64,000 nucleotides of DNA from Bradyrhizobium sp. 195. GTDB taxonomy: Bacteria > Pseudomonadota > Alphaproteobacteria > Rhizobiales > Xanthobacteraceae. Below, in pieces: positions 63,262 to 64,000 of the stretch. The notes below the pieces were generated by a model, which was given only the letters and a program-made list of their open reading frames with translations, was not told the DNA's origin and ran no database searches. The DNA lies in assembly GCF_023101665.1 (NCBI RefSeq), contig NZ_CP082161.1, forward strand, positions 3,472,001-3,536,000, given 5' to 3'. A program made the position numbers and the translations under genes. Each line of letters opens with the position of its first letter. The first letter of the stretch is position 1.

Positions 63262-63281
63262 CGGCGGCCCTTGGGCCGCCG
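63262..63281. terminator. Strong GC hairpin between convergent genes
   Basis: CGGCGGCCC TT GGGCCGCCG, a 9-bp perfect stem directly after the small-protein stop (63259) and before the H-NS stop (63297). Likely a bidirectional terminator; no U-tract. Confidence 0.5.
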
Positions 63282-63296
63282 CGGTGTGGCTGGGAA

Positions 63297-63641
63297 TCAG
63301 CCGGTCCGGCGGCGTCTTTGTGCGGACGAGCGGTTGATCAGGAGATCGTTCAGCTTCTTGCCGGCGCGCAGCTGCGCTTTCAGCCAGCGGGGCTGCTTGC
63401 CGCGGCCGGACCAGGTTTCGGAGGGGTTCTTCGGGTTCTGGTATTTCGGTAGCACCGGGGGGTACGGACGGCGCTGACGTTCCCCGGTCGGGGACGACAC
63501 GGCGGTCCCCTCAATCTTGCGCAGCCGCTCTTCGAGCTTGGCCTTTTCCGCGGTCATCCTGCGACTGAGAACGGTCGTGACCTCATCGTAAAGCCGCCAC
63601 AGCTCGGCTGTGGTCAAGTTGGCCCAGTCACCCTTCTCCAT
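63297..63641 (-). CDS. H-NS-family nucleoid-associated protein
   Basis: 114 residues from ATG 63641. N-terminal dimerisation helices (NLTTAELWRLYDEVTTVLSR, MTAEKAKLEERLRKIEG), Pro/Arg-rich linker, and the DNA-binding core KYQNPKNPSETWSGRGKQPR with WL. Third family member in the window; it is closest in plan to the first gene (both have GRGKQPRWL) but clearly different in sequence, so ancient paralogues. Probably an AT-rich DNA silencer. Confidence 0.88.
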   Translation of the reverse strand: MEKGDWANLTTAELWRLYDEVTTVLSRRMTAEKAKLEERLRKIEGTAVSSPTGERQRRPYPPVLPKYQNPKNPSETWSGRGKQPRWLKAQLRAGKKLNDLLINRSSAQRRRRTG

Positions 63642-64000
63642 GGAAGCCGTCCCCAGCTACTTCCGAACCGAAACTGGAGGGGGATTATCAGGTCATACCA
63701 GGGTTGGGCAAGCGCGATCCGAGCGCGTGGCGGCGCTTGTGTGCAGTGCAGTACTTGGTGCTAGCGGTTGAGGCTGTGTCCCCGACCGCGCGGTCGCTTC
63801 CCAAGCGCCCTCCGTCCGGGGGGGCGTCGCTTGGGCTCGAGCAATCGCTTCTCTGCTTTCAACACGCGAATACGTAAGTTCTGCAATTCGGTGAATTGAA
63901 CGATGAGGGCCTTATGTGTTTGATGCAAAATCGCCGAAGAATACATGTGATCACCTACTCATTGCCAACGACGACCCGTGCCGATCATTGAAGTTGCTGA
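63642..64000. other. Window end, no firm gene
   Basis: A 61-codon minus-strand frame (63761-63946) encodes a helical then Arg/Pro-rich peptide (ELQNLRIRVLKAEKRLLEPK). It could be a small basic protein or chance. No family recognised. Confidence 0.3.

Noticed and set aside
1..64000. tRNA or rRNA genes, prophage integrase, att sites
   Set aside because: None were recognised on reading both strands; the island shows no integrase or tRNA border inside the window.

Overview
The window looks like a chromosomal surface-polysaccharide and secretion island of a rhizobial alphaproteobacterium, most likely Bradyrhizobium or a close relative. The evidence is GC-rich coding sequence, PssD/PssE-type split glycosyltransferase, H-NS-family proteins with a TWSGRGK/PRWL core at both ends, IS66 and IS256 traces, and a BTLCP (LapG-like) protease. 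The species call is inference; there is no rRNA or tRNA in the window.

Layout. 1-2000: remnant of a nucleotidyltransferase gene, then two H-NS-family genes. 2011-8143 (minus): initiating sugar-phosphate transferase, a large polytopic membrane protein, and a Wzc/ExoP-like chain-length regulator with tyrosine kinase. 8442-11879 (plus): complete dTDP-L-rhamnose set rfbC-rfbB-rfbD-rfbA. 11966-21836 (plus): a 1,972-residue modular surface protein (DMFase-like region, DUF4082 and VCBS-type repeats), a 111-residue unknown, and a type I secretion ABC exporter with its HlyD-type partner. 22114-27852 (minus): methyltransferase, AsnB-type amidotransferase, SGNH esterase, hexapeptide acetyltransferase, GT4. 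28100-41502 (plus): PssD/PssE pair, GT2, GT4, GT2, Gfo/Idh/MocA oxidoreductase, Wzx flippase, hexapeptide acetyltransferase, two DegT aminotransferases around a nucleotide-sugar epimerase, and a Wzy-like polymerase. 41652-42596 (minus): another GT2.

42856-56012 is a second secretion region. It has two copies of one parallel beta-helix domain, 987 bp almost identical at DNA level. One is fused to an N-terminal signal peptide, the other to a C-terminal RTX/type I secretion tail. Between them lie an intact nucleotidyltransferase (paralogue of the remnant at the window start) and a complete IS66 element with 8-bp target duplication. The RTX copy is followed by a PrtD-type ABC exporter and HlyD-type adaptor. 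56671-57285 encodes a LapG-like cysteine protease. 57422-59518 encodes an unusual membrane/PQQ-dehydrogenase/cytochrome c fusion. An SGNH hydrolase, a hexapeptide acyltransferase, a small exported Gly-rich protein and a third H-NS-family protein close the window.

How it fits together. The sugar enzymes (rhamnose; a WbpB/WbpE/WbpD-like 2,3-diacetamido-uronate branch; a second aminosugar branch) feed a Wzx/Wzy/Wzc-dependent assembly line started by the sugar-phosphate transferase and extended by about six glycosyltransferases. Esterases and acetyltransferases would decorate the product. Two type I systems would export large adhesin- or matrix-like proteins. The outer-membrane partners (Wza/OPX, TolC) and a WbpA-type UDP-GlcNAc dehydrogenase are not in the window. 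Short AT-rich islands carrying TTAAAT/ATTTAA motifs stand in front of most transcription units. Together with three H-NS-family genes at the edges, this suggests control by xenogeneic silencing (inference).
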